From contig CAKTIH010000012.1 of the NCBI GenBank assembly GCA_934565615.1, forward strand, positions 1-29,170: a stretch of 29,170 bases of DNA, in the 5' to 3' direction. The notes beneath the pieces were generated by a model. That model had not been told where the DNA came from, did no database searches, and worked only from the letters and a program-made list of their open reading frames with translations. Origin of the DNA: an uncultured Oscillospiraceae bacterium. GTDB lineage: Bacteria > Bacillota > Clostridia > Oscillospirales > Oscillospiraceae. Every line of letters begins with the position of its first letter. Position 1 is the stretch's first letter. Position numbers and translations under genes: made by a program. This document shows positions 21,404 to 29,170 of this stretch, in pieces.

Positions 21404-22393
21404 TTATTTTTTTAGCTCCTCGATCAGGGCTGAGACTATCTTGACAGCGTCGCCGACAACGGCGTAATCCGCGTAGCCGAAGATCGGCGCGGAGGGGTCG
21501 CGGTTTATCGCAACGATGCACTCGGCCTTTTCGACGCCTACCATGTGCTGGAGCGCGCCGGAAATGCCGCAGGCTATATAGAGCTTCGGGCGGACTATCT
21601 TGCCGGTCTGGCCTATAAGGCGCTTCTGGTCGACCCATTCCGCGTCGACCACGACGCGCGACGCGCCGACTGCCGCGCCGAGGAGTCCCGCAAGCTCGCG
21701 TATCAGGCCGAAGTTTTCGGCGCTACCCATGCCTCTGCCGCCGGCTACGATAATGTCCGCGTCTGTGATGGACAGCTCTGGGTCGCTCTCATTCAGAACG
21801 CGGCGGATAAGCTTCACGCCGTCATCCTCAAATTCCTCCGCCGTCTCGTCGATGATCTCGACCTCCGCTCCCTCCACGCTGTCCGCCTTGCGGAAAGCAC
21901 CGGGGCATATCGTGCCCATCTGCGGGCGGGTGTCGGAGCAGAGTATTGTCGCCATGATCCCGCCGGGAGCCGGCATGTTCCATGAGATCAGGCCGCTGTC
22001 TGCCTCGACGCTCAGCTCCGTGCAGTTGGCGGTTATGCCTGTGCCGAGTCTCCTTGCAAGGCGCGGCGCGAGGTCCTTGCCGTTTTTCGTCGCGGAAACC
22101 ATGACGGCGTCCGGTTCGTATTTCTTCACAAGCGCTGTGAGCACGTTCGTATATGCCGCTGTCCTGTATTCTGCAAAGCGCGCGTCGTCCACGCGTATTA
22201 TCGCGTCCGGGGCACAGGCCGCAACGGCCTTTACCGCCTCGTCCGTGCCGTGCCCGATTACGACCGCGATCACCTGTCCGCCGGTCTTGCCGGTGACGGT
22301 GCGCGCGGCGGTGAACAGTTCAAGAGAGCTTCCCTTTACGCCCACGCCGGACAGCTCCATGACGGTGAAAATATCTCTGTTTGTTTTCTTCAT
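21404..22393 (-). CDS. etfA: Electron transfer flavoprotein subunit alpha
   Basis: 329 aa from the ATG at 22393, five bases after GAGGTGA; an in-frame GTG at 22402 lies within that site. The C-terminal FAD-binding domain is clear: 'VAGGRGMGSAENFGLI', 'VGASRVVVDAEWVD', 'QKRLIGQTGKIVRPKLYIACGISG', 'QHMVGVEKAECIVAIN' and 'APIFGYADYAVVGDAV'. The N-terminal domain pairs with EtfB. EtfAB accepts or donates electrons for acyl-CoA dehydrogenases, and in anaerobes some versions bifurcate electrons between ferredoxin and the acyl-CoA enzyme. The gene begins 10 bp after the etfB stop and is last in the cluster. The family call is essentially certain; whether it bifurcates is not settled from sequence alone. 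Confidence 0.97.
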   Translation of the reverse strand: MKKTNRDIFTVMELSGVGVKGSSLELFTAARTVTGKTGGQVIAVVIGHGTDEAVKAVAACAPDAIIRVDDARFAEYRTAAYTNVLTALVKKYEPDAVMVSATKNGKDLAPRLARRLGTGITANCTELSVEADSGLISWNMPAPGGIMATILCSDTRPQMGTICPGAFRKADSVEGAEVEIIDETAEEFEDDGVKLIRRVLNESDPELSITDADIIVAGGRGMGSAENFGLIRELAGLLGAAVGASRVVVDAEWVDQKRLIGQTGKIVRPKLYIACGISGALQHMVGVEKAECIVAINRDPSAPIFGYADYAVVGDAVKIVSALIEELKK

Positions 22394-22403
22394 ATGCTTC
22401 ACC

Positions 22404-23207
22404 TCATATCATTCTGGCACTGCGCAGCGCCGAGAGCAGATTGCCCGCAACTTCCTCGCTGCTCTCTCCGCCGATCGTGACGCAGGACTTGTTATGCTCC
22501 GGGAAATAGGAGCTGCCGACCGTCGTCTTGGAGCCCTTGACTCCGATCTCTTCTGCCTCAAGGCCGAGCGCCTGTGCGTCGAGTACGGGTATCTCCATGT
22601 GGTTTGCCTTCAGCTTCAGGCGCATGTTCGGGCGGCGCGCCTCGAACACGGTCTTGTCCACGGACGCGACCGCCGACAGCGGCAGTTCGATGTGGTCCGT
22701 GCCCTCGTCCGTTTCGCGCTGAACTATGAGCTTCCCCTCGGAAAGCTCGTAGCCGCTCACGAAGGTGACCTGCGGCAGGCCGAGGCATTCCGCAAGCTCA
22801 GGCATGACAAGCGAGGTATCGCTGTCGCTCGCCTGCTTTCCGCAGAGCACGAGGTCATACTTTGTGCCGTCGGCTTCAAGATACGCCTTCGCCGCGGCAA
22901 GCGCGTTGACCGTCGCGTAGGCGTCCGCGCCGCCGAGCGCGCGGTCGCTGAGAAGATAGACATCGTCCGCTCCCACGGCCATGCAGTAGCGCAGCACTTC
23001 CATCGACGACGGAGGTCCCATCGTGACCGCAGTCACCTTTCCCCCATCCTCGGCCTTCAGTCTCGCCGCAAGCTCCATAGCGTATTTGTCATACTCGCTT
23101 ATTACTCCCGTCCCCTGAGAACGTATAAGCGTTTTGGTCACGGGATCAAGCTTGAGATCCTCTTCCTTCGGCACCTGCTTTACGCAAACAAGTATATTCA
23201 CCTTCAT
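22404..23207 (-). CDS. etfB: Electron transfer flavoprotein subunit beta
   Basis: 267 aa, ATG at 23207 with AGGGAGC upstream. Begins 'MKVNILVCVKQVPKEEDLKLD', the standard EtfB start. Further landmarks are 'SEYDKYAMELAARLK', 'VTAVTMGPPSSMEVLRYCMAVGADDVYLLSD', 'GGADAYATVNALAAA' and 'LVLCGKQASDSDTSLVMPELAECLGLPQV'. The TMGPP and SDRA-GGAD-AT blocks resemble EtfB proteins of strictly anaerobic Firmicutes, which include known bifurcating enzymes (Acidaminococcus, Acetobacterium CarD). That resemblance is from memory, not an alignment. It lies 42 bp after the acyl-CoA ligase gene and nearly abuts etfA. Confidence 0.97.
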   Translation of the reverse strand: MKVNILVCVKQVPKEEDLKLDPVTKTLIRSQGTGVISEYDKYAMELAARLKAEDGGKVTAVTMGPPSSMEVLRYCMAVGADDVYLLSDRALGGADAYATVNALAAAKAYLEADGTKYDLVLCGKQASDSDTSLVMPELAECLGLPQVTFVSGYELSEGKLIVQRETDEGTDHIELPLSAVASVDKTVFEARRPNMRLKLKANHMEIPVLDAQALGLEAEEIGVKGSKTTVGSSYFPEHNKSCVTIGGESSEEVAGNLLSALRSARMI

Positions 23208-23249
23208 GCTCCCTTCTTATCTATATATGTTCCTGCGATCCGTATCCGT

Positions 23250-24806
23250 TCACATAACGGGCGTAAACAGATCGGCGCGCTCTCTGAGCCTTGCCTTCTG
23301 CACCTTGCCGACGTCGTTCTTCGGCAGCTGCTCCATGAAAGCCCAGTATTTCGGTTTCTTGAATGACGGCATGACTTCCCGGCAGAAGCTTATGAACTCC
23401 TGCCCGCCGAGCGTGCAGCCCTTCTTCAGCACGATCGCCGCGGCGATCGCCTCGCCGTACTTTCTGTCCGGCACGCCTATCACGGCGCATTCGGATATCG
23501 CCGGGTTCTTGAGCAGATCCTGCTCGACCTCCTGCGCATAGACGTTCTCGCCGCCGGTCTTGATGATATCTCGCTTGCGGTCAAGCAGGTAATAGTAGCC
23601 CTCCTCGTCGCGGTACATGATATCCTCCATGTCGAACCAGCCGTCGGAGAAGCTGCGCGCTGTCAGCTCCGGTGCGTTCAGGTACCCGCCAAAGACCAGC
23701 GGTGAGCGCACGAACGCTTCTCCCCTGCCCGCACCCTCGACGATGTTGCCGTCCTTGTCAACGAGCTTCAGCTCCGCCACGGAATTGACCTTGCCGACGG
23801 AGGTCAAAAGCCTGCGGTCATTCTTTATATCCTCGCGCCTGAGCGTGACCGACGTGATGTTCGACGCCTCGGTCGACCCCCACGAGAGCCGCACCCCGGC
23901 GTTTGGGAACATGCTGAACAGATCCTCGAAGCACTCCTCGCTCGCCTTGCCCGCTGCGACATGCGCGAGCTTTACGCTGCTCAAGTCGTATTTTTCCGGG
24001 TACCCCGAGGCCTTGAGCCGCTGGTACGATACAGGCGGAACGAGCGCTATCTGCGTTGCGCGGTACTTCTGCACCTGCGCGCACACCTTTTCGCAGTCAA
24101 AGTGATCGAGCAGTATGAGTGTCCCGGCGCCGACGAGCATCTTTACCACGCAGCATATGCCTGTCGCGTGATACAGCGGCGCCGGTGTGAGCATAGTATC
24201 ACCGGCATTCATCGGCTCCTCCCCGGCCAGTACGGACGCGTAGGCCGCCATCATCCGCTGTGTGCGCACAACGCCCTTGGCTGCGGAGGTCGTCCCGCTG
24301 GTGAAGAGTATGATGCTCTCCTCATCGCCGGTCATGCCCGCCTGCGCATCGGAGCAGTCCTCCCCGCGCAGAAGATCTTCAAAGGAATATGCGCCGTCCG
24401 GAGCGTTTTCATCTCCGCCCTGCACTATCATCCTGAAGTCCCTTCCGGAGTTCTCCGCAATATACTCCGCCTGAGGCAGGTATTCCGCCGAACAGATCAG
24501 CGTGTCCGCCCCTGTGAGAGCGACCATGCGCAGCATCTCCTCGGGCAGCAGACGCAGGTGTATCAGCGCAAGCCCCACGCCGAGCTTCTGGCAGGCATAG
24601 AACGCAAGCAGCCAATCTATGCCGCCCTTCATCAGCAGCGCCGCGCGGTCGCCTTTTTTCAGCCCCGCGCGCCGCATAGAATTTGCAAGGCGGTCGGCTT
24701 CATGATTCAATTGTCTGTATGTCATGGTGTTCTCACCGTGGATCGCAGCTATCCGATCCGGAAACTTTTCCGCATTTCCGGCAAGAAGCCCACCGAGAAA
24801 TTCCAT
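23250..24806 (-). CDS. Acyl-CoA ligase (AMP-binding, CaiC/FadD-like)
   Basis: 518 aa from the ATG at 24806, just after TAGGAGGTAAT; an in-frame upstream start at 24827 lacks a site. Adenylate-forming landmarks run in order: 'TMTYRQLNHEADRLAN', the P-loop 'FTSGTTSAAKG' (168-178), 'WGSTEASN', 'DGWFDMEDIMYRDEEGYYYLLD', then 'RKRDIIKTGGENVYAQEVE' and the catalytic Lys near 501 in 'NDVGKVQK'. The P-loop departs from the usual TSGTTGxPKG at two positions (Ser for Gly, Ala for Pro), which occurs in some divergent members. The enzyme makes an acyl-AMP and then the CoA thioester of a carboxylate. With carboxylate transporters upstream and ETF downstream, it probably activates the imported acid. Chain type unknown. 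Confidence 0.92.
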   Translation of the reverse strand: MEFLGGLLAGNAEKFPDRIAAIHGENTMTYRQLNHEADRLANSMRRAGLKKGDRAALLMKGGIDWLLAFYACQKLGVGLALIHLRLLPEEMLRMVALTGADTLICSAEYLPQAEYIAENSGRDFRMIVQGGDENAPDGAYSFEDLLRGEDCSDAQAGMTGDEESIILFTSGTTSAAKGVVRTQRMMAAYASVLAGEEPMNAGDTMLTPAPLYHATGICCVVKMLVGAGTLILLDHFDCEKVCAQVQKYRATQIALVPPVSYQRLKASGYPEKYDLSSVKLAHVAAGKASEECFEDLFSMFPNAGVRLSWGSTEASNITSVTLRREDIKNDRRLLTSVGKVNSVAELKLVDKDGNIVEGAGRGEAFVRSPLVFGGYLNAPELTARSFSDGWFDMEDIMYRDEEGYYYLLDRKRDIIKTGGENVYAQEVEQDLLKNPAISECAVIGVPDRKYGEAIAAAIVLKKGCTLGGQEFISFCREVMPSFKKPKYWAFMEQLPKNDVGKVQKARLRERADLFTPVM

Positions 24807-24849
24807 ATTACCTCCTACCCTCCGCACAGAAGCAGCCGATGCCGAAAGC

Positions 24850-26151
24850 CTATACTCTCAGGTTCCAGAACAGCGGCATGAACGCCACTACGGCAAGCCA
24901 TACGAAAAGCTCAAGGAGCAGATTATATTTGCAGTATTCTTTGAAGCGGTACCCTGCGACCATAGTGGTGCCGGTCTGCGCGTTTGCAAGCGGAGTCGCA
25001 AAGCACAGGTTTGCCCCGTAGCAGACTGCTATCGAGAAGGCTAAGCAGTTGAAGCCGTACTGCTGGCAGACAGCGAGCACTGGCGGGAGCACTATAAATA
25101 CCGCCGTTGAGTTTGAAATAAAGTTACTGACGACCATTACCACCAGGACCGAGGCGGCAAGGAAAACTATCGGCTGCACATCCGGGCCGAATACCGAGGT
25201 GAAGCCGCTGGCGATCAGTTCTCCGCAGCCGCTCTCGTTGATGCCGGAGGCAATACCGAGGCAGCCCGCAAGGCGGATGAGCGTCGCCCAGTCCATATTC
25301 TTCAGCACGCTCTTCTCTGTCGTGCACCCGGTGACGACGCAGAGGATCGCGCAAATGCAGGTCGCAATAACATTGCTGACAATTTCCGTTGCGAAAAAGA
25401 CGACGAGCATTACGAGAATGATATACATGTATATCTGCTTTCTCTTGTGGCCTGCGTCCTCCTCGACCTTGACCGCTCTCGACGCGACAAGCGTATCGAG
25501 CTCATCAAGATTCTCACTGCCGTCGTCCTTGCCCCATATCTTCTTTCCGAGGGGATAACCGATAAAGAGGACATACAGGAGATAAACCACGCTCAAGCAC
25601 AGGCCGACGGGCATGAAATCCCACATACCTGCCGTCTGCCCGGTAGCGCCTTCAAGGATGGTCTGCATTGTGAGCTGGGGCGTCGACCCGACGAGCGTGC
25701 ATACGCCGCCGAACATTGCGCCCATAGTCGTCGCAAGGCAGATGTTTTTAAGCTTTACATTGGGGTTGGTCCTGCAAACGCTGCTCATGACCGCAAGGTA
25801 CATTGCGATGACAGCCATGTTTGCAAGGAACATTGACATGATGATAGACGTTCCGCCGGCGAAGAGGATGAACTTTCTCTCGCTGCCGCCGGACACGCGC
25901 ATTACGACATTGCCGATCTTCTGAGCCACACCGGACTCAAACATCGCGTTGCCGATAACGAGCATCCCGAAAACGAGGATGACCGTGCTGTTGGAAAAAC
26001 CGGAGAAGGCCTTTGAGAAGGAGCATATTCCGGTCATTGCGAAGAGGAGACACGCTATGATGCTGGTGACGGTTGAAGGTATCCACTCGGTTATAAAGAA
26101 CACTATGCAAAAAACTAATATCAATAAGGCTATAACCTGGGAAGAGAGCAA
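24850..26151 (-). CDS. SLC13/DASS-type carboxylate permease, first
   Basis: 433 aa from a TTG at 26151 (the next Met is residue 39); a GGATGTGG sits just upstream. About 11 helices. The paired transport motifs of the SLC13/CitMHS/ArsB fold are visible: 'LVGSTPQLTMQ' in the first half and 'SNFISNSTAVFIVLPP' in the second. The hairpin loop 'FATPLANAQTGTTM' follows. Such proteins use Na+ or H+ to import di- or tricarboxylates. A cytoplasmic charged loop is at about 200-230 (KIWGKDDGSENLDELD). It stands 43 bp before the acyl-CoA ligase gene, suggesting it feeds that enzyme. Substrate unknown. The start codon is the least certain part. Confidence 0.88.
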   Translation of the reverse strand: MLSSQVIALLILVFCIVFFITEWIPSTVTSIIACLLFAMTGICSFSKAFSGFSNSTVILVFGMLVIGNAMFESGVAQKIGNVVMRVSGGSERKFILFAGGTSIIMSMFLANMAVIAMYLAVMSSVCRTNPNVKLKNICLATTMGAMFGGVCTLVGSTPQLTMQTILEGATGQTAGMWDFMPVGLCLSVVYLLYVLFIGYPLGKKIWGKDDGSENLDELDTLVASRAVKVEEDAGHKRKQIYMYIILVMLVVFFATEIVSNVIATCICAILCVVTGCTTEKSVLKNMDWATLIRLAGCLGIASGINESGCGELIASGFTSVFGPDVQPIVFLAASVLVVMVVSNFISNSTAVFIVLPPVLAVCQQYGFNCLAFSIAVCYGANLCFATPLANAQTGTTMVAGYRFKEYCKYNLLLELFVWLAVVAFMPLFWNLRV

Positions 26152-26165
26152 AATACCACATCCAT

Positions 26166-26409
26166 TCTATTTTTGATTATACACATCTCCCGCCGATTTC
26201 AACGGTGACATATATTCCCTCGACAGGGCCGGGCACGATCCCCTGGAGACCATGTCCCGCCAGGAGTGGAACCTTCGGTTTTACGTAAAAAACGACAACT
26301 CATCCGAGATTATTCCACAGTTTCCGGAAAAGCGCAAGGCTTTTCCGGAAACACCGGGAACGGCTCGGACAGATCACGTTCTTTGCCGTATCAAAAAATA
26401 AGTTTAAGC
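26166..26409. other. 244-bp gap with hairpin and possible gene remnant
   Basis: The 13-bp stem TTTCCGGAAAAGC/GCTTTTCCGGAAA (26321-26351) lies between the two permease genes. It has no clear U-tract in either direction. On the plus strand, 26177-26401 stays open for 74 codons without a start near its beginning and reads like ordinary protein (for example 'GDIYSLDRAGHDPLETMSRQ' and 'EWNLRFYVKND'). It may be a decayed gene end. I could not name a family. Confidence 0.35.
26176..26202 (-). promoter_or_regulatory. Possible promoter for the permease/ligase/ETF segment
   Basis: On the minus strand a perfect TATAAT (26176-26181) is preceded by TTGAAA (26197-26202) at a short 15-bp spacing. The predicted transcript would start only about 18 nt before the TTG start, so a short leader is implied. 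Confidence 0.4.
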
Positions 26410-27873
26410 TTAGAACACGAGGCAACCAACGCTGTAGCCAACAAAGACGAGGCAGATGTATGCCGCGATCATCGGCAGCCACATCCACTTGGTCATGAAG
26501 CTGCCCTCGACGTCGCCGGTACCGACGACCATAGAGGTAGTGGTGGTGCAGCCGGGAGTCCACATTGCATAGTGAGCGGCGCAGATCATTGCAACGCCGA
26601 GAGCCGGGCCGTTCACGCCGGGCATGAGGACTATCAGGGGAGCGGCGACCTTGAAGAGGACCATCGCGATGGAGTTGGAAACGAAGTTCGTGAGCAGCAG
26701 CACAGCGCCGATGCAGACCATGACGAACACGAAGGAGGGCAGAGCCTGGACCATAGGTCCGAACACCTGCTGGATCCACAGGACGATGCCGAGCTCTTCC
26801 ATGTTGACGACGGTGCCGAGCAGACGGACAGTACCGATCATCATGCAGCTCTGCCATGCGATGGACTTGGTTGCCTTGTTGAAGTTCATGAGCGGCTCGC
26901 CGTCGATAGGAACGACGCAGAACACGCAGACGCAGAGCAGTACGGGGATAGCGGAGCCGAGGCTGGAGATGAAGTCACGCATGCTTGCGAAGAACGGGAT
27001 ACCGGTGAGGCCCTTGAGCAGATCCTTGCCGACCCAGAAGAAGATAACAACGAGGAACATGATGCCCGCGAACTTTTCCTTCTTGCTCATGGGAGGGATG
27101 GTGGCGCGCAGAGCGTCGATGTCGAGGTTAACGAGCTTGGAAGCGTCGATCTTGTAGATCTTGGCCATGATGAGCACGACCAGCAGGATCCAGACGATGC
27201 CGATGGACATACCGATGGCAGCGGACTGTGCAATGCTGATCTCAAAGCCGAAGGCTTCGCCGACCCAGCCCATACCGGTGATGAAGTTGCCGTGGCCGAT
27301 AGCGGTCATACCGTTGCCGGCGATGGTGATAGCTGCGATGCAGCAGAACAGGAACTGGGAGAACTTATCCTTGCGGTCATATCCGCAGGTGTCGAGGATC
27401 TCCTTTGCCAGTGCGAGGAACATGACGCAGGTCGCGGAGGAGGTCATGCCGAGACCGAGGACGAACATCGCCGCGAAGAACATCAGCACGATGATGTACG
27501 GTCTGCCCTTAACGAACTTACGGGTGATGAACCATACCGCGATGCGGCGGGAGATGCCGGTCTCGCTCAGGACGTGGTTGACGAGCATGCAGGCCATCAG
27601 GAAGGCGAACATCCAGTCACCGAAGGAGCCCTTGATAGCGGCCGTTGCGCTCATCGCGCCGGATATCGCGACCATGCTGACGACCAGAATGCTCGTCCAG
27701 CCGGTCTCGACCGTGATCCACAGATAGGTTGCCATGATGAATACGCCGACGATCTCCATGCCGGTGTCGGTCATGGGTTCGGGTGCGGGGATGAGCCACT
27801 TAAAGATGGCCCAGATCACAAGAGCGATGATGGTGTGCATCAGCTTCTTGTTCGGGGTTTTTGCCTTTGCCAT
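26410..27873 (-). CDS. SLC13/DASS-type carboxylate permease, second
   Basis: 487 aa. ATG 27873 follows GAAGGAAGAAAAAA. About 12 helices. Family motifs include 'GLGMTSSATCVMFLAL' in the first half, 'LTNFVSNSIAMVLFKVAAPL' in the second (Ser-Asn-Ser in place of the classic Ser-Asn-Thr) and the hairpin 'MWTPGCTTTTSMVVGTGDVEGS'. It is longer than the other permease and not closely similar, so this is not a recent duplication. It lies directly downstream of the acyl-CoA dehydrogenase gene with a 117-bp gap holding a hairpin. A role in importing the acid processed by the cluster, or exporting its product, is inferred. Two unrelated carboxylate carriers in one cluster would suit substrate/product exchange. 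Confidence 0.9.
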   Translation of the reverse strand: MAKAKTPNKKLMHTIIALVIWAIFKWLIPAPEPMTDTGMEIVGVFIMATYLWITVETGWTSILVVSMVAISGAMSATAAIKGSFGDWMFAFLMACMLVNHVLSETGISRRIAVWFITRKFVKGRPYIIVLMFFAAMFVLGLGMTSSATCVMFLALAKEILDTCGYDRKDKFSQFLFCCIAAITIAGNGMTAIGHGNFITGMGWVGEAFGFEISIAQSAAIGMSIGIVWILLVVLIMAKIYKIDASKLVNLDIDALRATIPPMSKKEKFAGIMFLVVIFFWVGKDLLKGLTGIPFFASMRDFISSLGSAIPVLLCVCVFCVVPIDGEPLMNFNKATKSIAWQSCMMIGTVRLLGTVVNMEELGIVLWIQQVFGPMVQALPSFVFVMVCIGAVLLLTNFVSNSIAMVLFKVAAPLIVLMPGVNGPALGVAMICAAHYAMWTPGCTTTTSMVVGTGDVEGSFMTKWMWLPMIAAYICLVFVGYSVGCLVF

Positions 27874-27932
27874 TTTTTTCTTCCTTTCTTCTTCTGTCTT
27901 TTCTCGTTATATTTCCGACTAAGTCAGGCTTT

Positions 27933-27965
27933 ATAATTCCGACGCGGCTCCCGCGCCGGAATTAT
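27933..27965 (-). other. Intercistronic hairpin between acyl-CoA dehydrogenase and permease genes
   Basis: ATAATTCCG/CGGAATTAT outer stem and CGCGG/CCGCG inner stem around CTC, separated by an A-C mismatch. On the minus strand it is followed by AAAGCC rather than a U-run. It looks like a processing or attenuation structure rather than a full terminator. Confidence 0.5.
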
Positions 27966-27990
27966 ATACATGTTGTTGGCCGCCGTGTGC

Positions 27991-29157
27991 TTACGCCTTC
28001 TTCGGCAGCATCTCCTTGGTGATGTCCTTGCTGATGACCATCTTCTGTATCTCGTTTGTGCCCTCAAAGATCTGGTATATCTTCGCGTCTCTGAAGCGCT
28101 TCTCAACGGGATACTCCTTGCTGTAGCCGTAGCCGCCGAGGATCTGGACAGCTTCGGAGCAGACCTTCATACCGGCGTCGGAGGCAAACACCTTCGCTGC
28201 GGAGAAGAGCTTTGCATCAACGATGCCTGCATCGGCGGTCTTGCTCGCCTGCCAGCACATGAGACGGCCCGCTTCGAGCAGGGTGTACATCTCGGCAAGC
28301 TTGAAGCCTATGCCCTGGTGCTTGCAGATGGGCTTGCCGAAGGACATTCTCTTCGTGGAGTAGTCCGCTGCGATCTCAAAGGCGTACTGCGCGTTGCCTA
28401 TTGCGCCGGCGCCTGCGGTCGGGCGGGTGCGGTTGAGGCACTGGGACATTATCATCATGCCCTCGCCTTCCTTGCCGATGAGCATATCCTTGGGCACGCG
28501 GACGTTGTCGAAGATGAGGTCGACGGTGTCGGAGGTGCGGTAGCCCATCTTGTCCTCCTTCTTGCCTATGCTCAGACCCGGGGTCTTTGCATCGACATAG
28601 AACGCTGACACTCCCTTGCCGCGAAGCTCGCGGTCAAAGGTTGCGAATACAAGGAACATGTCGGCATGCTCGCCGCCGGAGATGAAGGTCTTGGAGCCGT
28701 TGATGACATAAGCGTCGCCGTCGTCGACATAGGTCGTGCGCATACCGGCGGAGTCGGAACCGGACTCGGCCTCGGTCAGTGCGAAAGCCATCGCGCCTCC
28801 GTTGCATAGAAGCTCGGTCACGGTCTTGATCTGGTACTCGGTGCCGAAGAGACGTGCGGGCAGGGAGCCCATGAAGCTTCCGGCCACCGCGCCTGCAAAA
28901 CCGGCGTCGCCGCGGGCAAGCTCTTCCTTGCATATCGAGTAGGTAAAGATATCGAGTCCCATGCCGCCGTACTTTTCGGGCAGTATCATCGTGGTCAGCC
29001 CCATCTCATAGGCCTTCTTATAGAGCTCCTCGGGGAAAATGCCTTCGATCTCAAGCTCCTTGCAGGTGGGGATTATTTCCTCATCCGCAAAGCTGTGTAC
29101 CATCTGCCGCAGATCCTGCTGATCCGGAGTCAGAAGGTCAAAGCTGGTTGTAGACAT
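27991..29157 (-). CDS. Acyl-CoA dehydrogenase family flavoenzyme
   Basis: 388 aa. ATG 29157 has GGAGAAAACAGAT upstream at the window edge. Standard fold order: helical N-domain (1-120), signature 'AFALTEAESGSD' (124-135), beta-domain 'YVINGSKTFISGG' (150-162), C-domain with 'GRPT'-like 'NRTRPTAGAGAIG', and FAD/NAD motif 'ILGGYGYSKEYPVEKRFRD' (339-357). Glu365 in 'IFEGTNEIQ' is in the position of the catalytic base of short- and medium-chain enzymes. It introduces or, in anaerobic settings, reduces the alpha-beta double bond of an acyl-CoA, exchanging electrons with the EtfAB encoded in the same cluster. First gene of the cluster in the window; upstream genes may lie beyond the edge. Specificity (butyryl, aryl-propenoyl, crotonobetainyl) cannot be told. 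Confidence 0.96.
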   Translation of the reverse strand: MSTTSFDLLTPDQQDLRQMVHSFADEEIIPTCKELEIEGIFPEELYKKAYEMGLTTMILPEKYGGMGLDIFTYSICKEELARGDAGFAGAVAGSFMGSLPARLFGTEYQIKTVTELLCNGGAMAFALTEAESGSDSAGMRTTYVDDGDAYVINGSKTFISGGEHADMFLVFATFDRELRGKGVSAFYVDAKTPGLSIGKKEDKMGYRTSDTVDLIFDNVRVPKDMLIGKEGEGMMIMSQCLNRTRPTAGAGAIGNAQYAFEIAADYSTKRMSFGKPICKHQGIGFKLAEMYTLLEAGRLMCWQASKTADAGIVDAKLFSAAKVFASDAGMKVCSEAVQILGGYGYSKEYPVEKRFRDAKIYQIFEGTNEIQKMVISKDITKEMLPKKA

Positions 29158-29170
29158 ATCTGTTTTCTCC

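Noticed and set aside
21600..23366. 588-codon plus-strand open frame across etfA and etfB
   Set aside because: It spans two unmistakable ETF genes and their boundary on the opposite strand, has no ribosome-binding site, and shows no domain logic.
26266..27936. 556-codon plus-strand open frame opposite the second SLC13 permease
   Set aside because: It is antisense to a clear transporter gene with a good start and family motifs. Its translation is an unnatural His/Asp/Glu/Ala-rich string, the usual mirror of a hydrophobic gene in GC-rich DNA.
1..29170. tRNA, rRNA, riboswitch and insertion-sequence search by eye
   Set aside because: No tRNA cloverleaf, rRNA segment, recognised riboswitch core or transposase was seen; subtle ones could be missed without a covariance-model scan.

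Overview
The window looks like a chromosomal stretch of a moderately GC-rich anaerobic Firmicute, probably a gut Clostridia member of the Oscillospirales type. This is an inference. It rests on short intergenic gaps with strong GGAGG ribosome-binding sites, Gram-positive-style lipoproteins, efflux adaptors with an N-terminal membrane anchor and no outer-membrane partner, an ETF plus acyl-CoA dehydrogenase set, and CCTTCCCC-TTGA-GGGGAAGG type intergenic palindromes. No rRNA, tRNA, CRISPR array, intact insertion sequence or phage gene was seen.

Region 1 (1-5233). The 5' end of an iron(III)-type ABC solute-binding lipoprotein runs leftward behind a strong promoter overlapped by a palindrome. A stand-alone CbbX/SpoVK-like AAA+ ATPase follows on the plus strand. 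Next is a small, more AT-rich island of three minus-strand genes: two paralogous membrane proteins on either side of a CxxC-rich protein. Two inverted copies of a roughly 190-200 bp multi-hairpin element flank it. Their flanks are conserved, but several stems differ in sequence while remaining paired, which is the most unusual signal in the window. A YugP-type membrane zinc metallopeptidase closes the region.

Region 2 (5234-12760). A plus-strand operon encodes a MacB-type exporter with two different adaptor proteins: adaptor, ATPase, permease, adaptor. It ends at a 17-bp-stem hairpin terminator. A short unit with its own promoter follows, encoding an alpha/beta hydrolase and a ZIP-family metal transporter only 4 nt apart.

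Region 3 (12712-21382). This is a catabolic cluster on the minus strand. In transcription order it holds an enolase-superfamily (mandelate racemase type) enzyme, a three-gene TRAP transporter, a GntR/FCD regulator, a second enolase-superfamily enzyme and an iron-type alcohol dehydrogenase. A divergent shikimate-dehydrogenase-like gene starts the plus-strand side. A TGTATACA palindrome sits between the divergent promoters, as expected for FCD regulators. The likely job is uptake, dehydration and reduction of a sugar acid or related hydroxyacid. The substrate cannot be read from the sequence.

Region 4 (21404-29157). A minus-strand cluster holds an acyl-CoA dehydrogenase, two different SLC13-type carboxylate transporters, an acyl-CoA ligase, EtfB and EtfA. 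Together they look like a route for importing a carboxylate, activating it to its CoA thioester, and oxidising or reducing it through the dehydrogenase/ETF pair. By analogy with caffeate and carnitine systems, reduction of an unsaturated acid as an electron sink is plausible.
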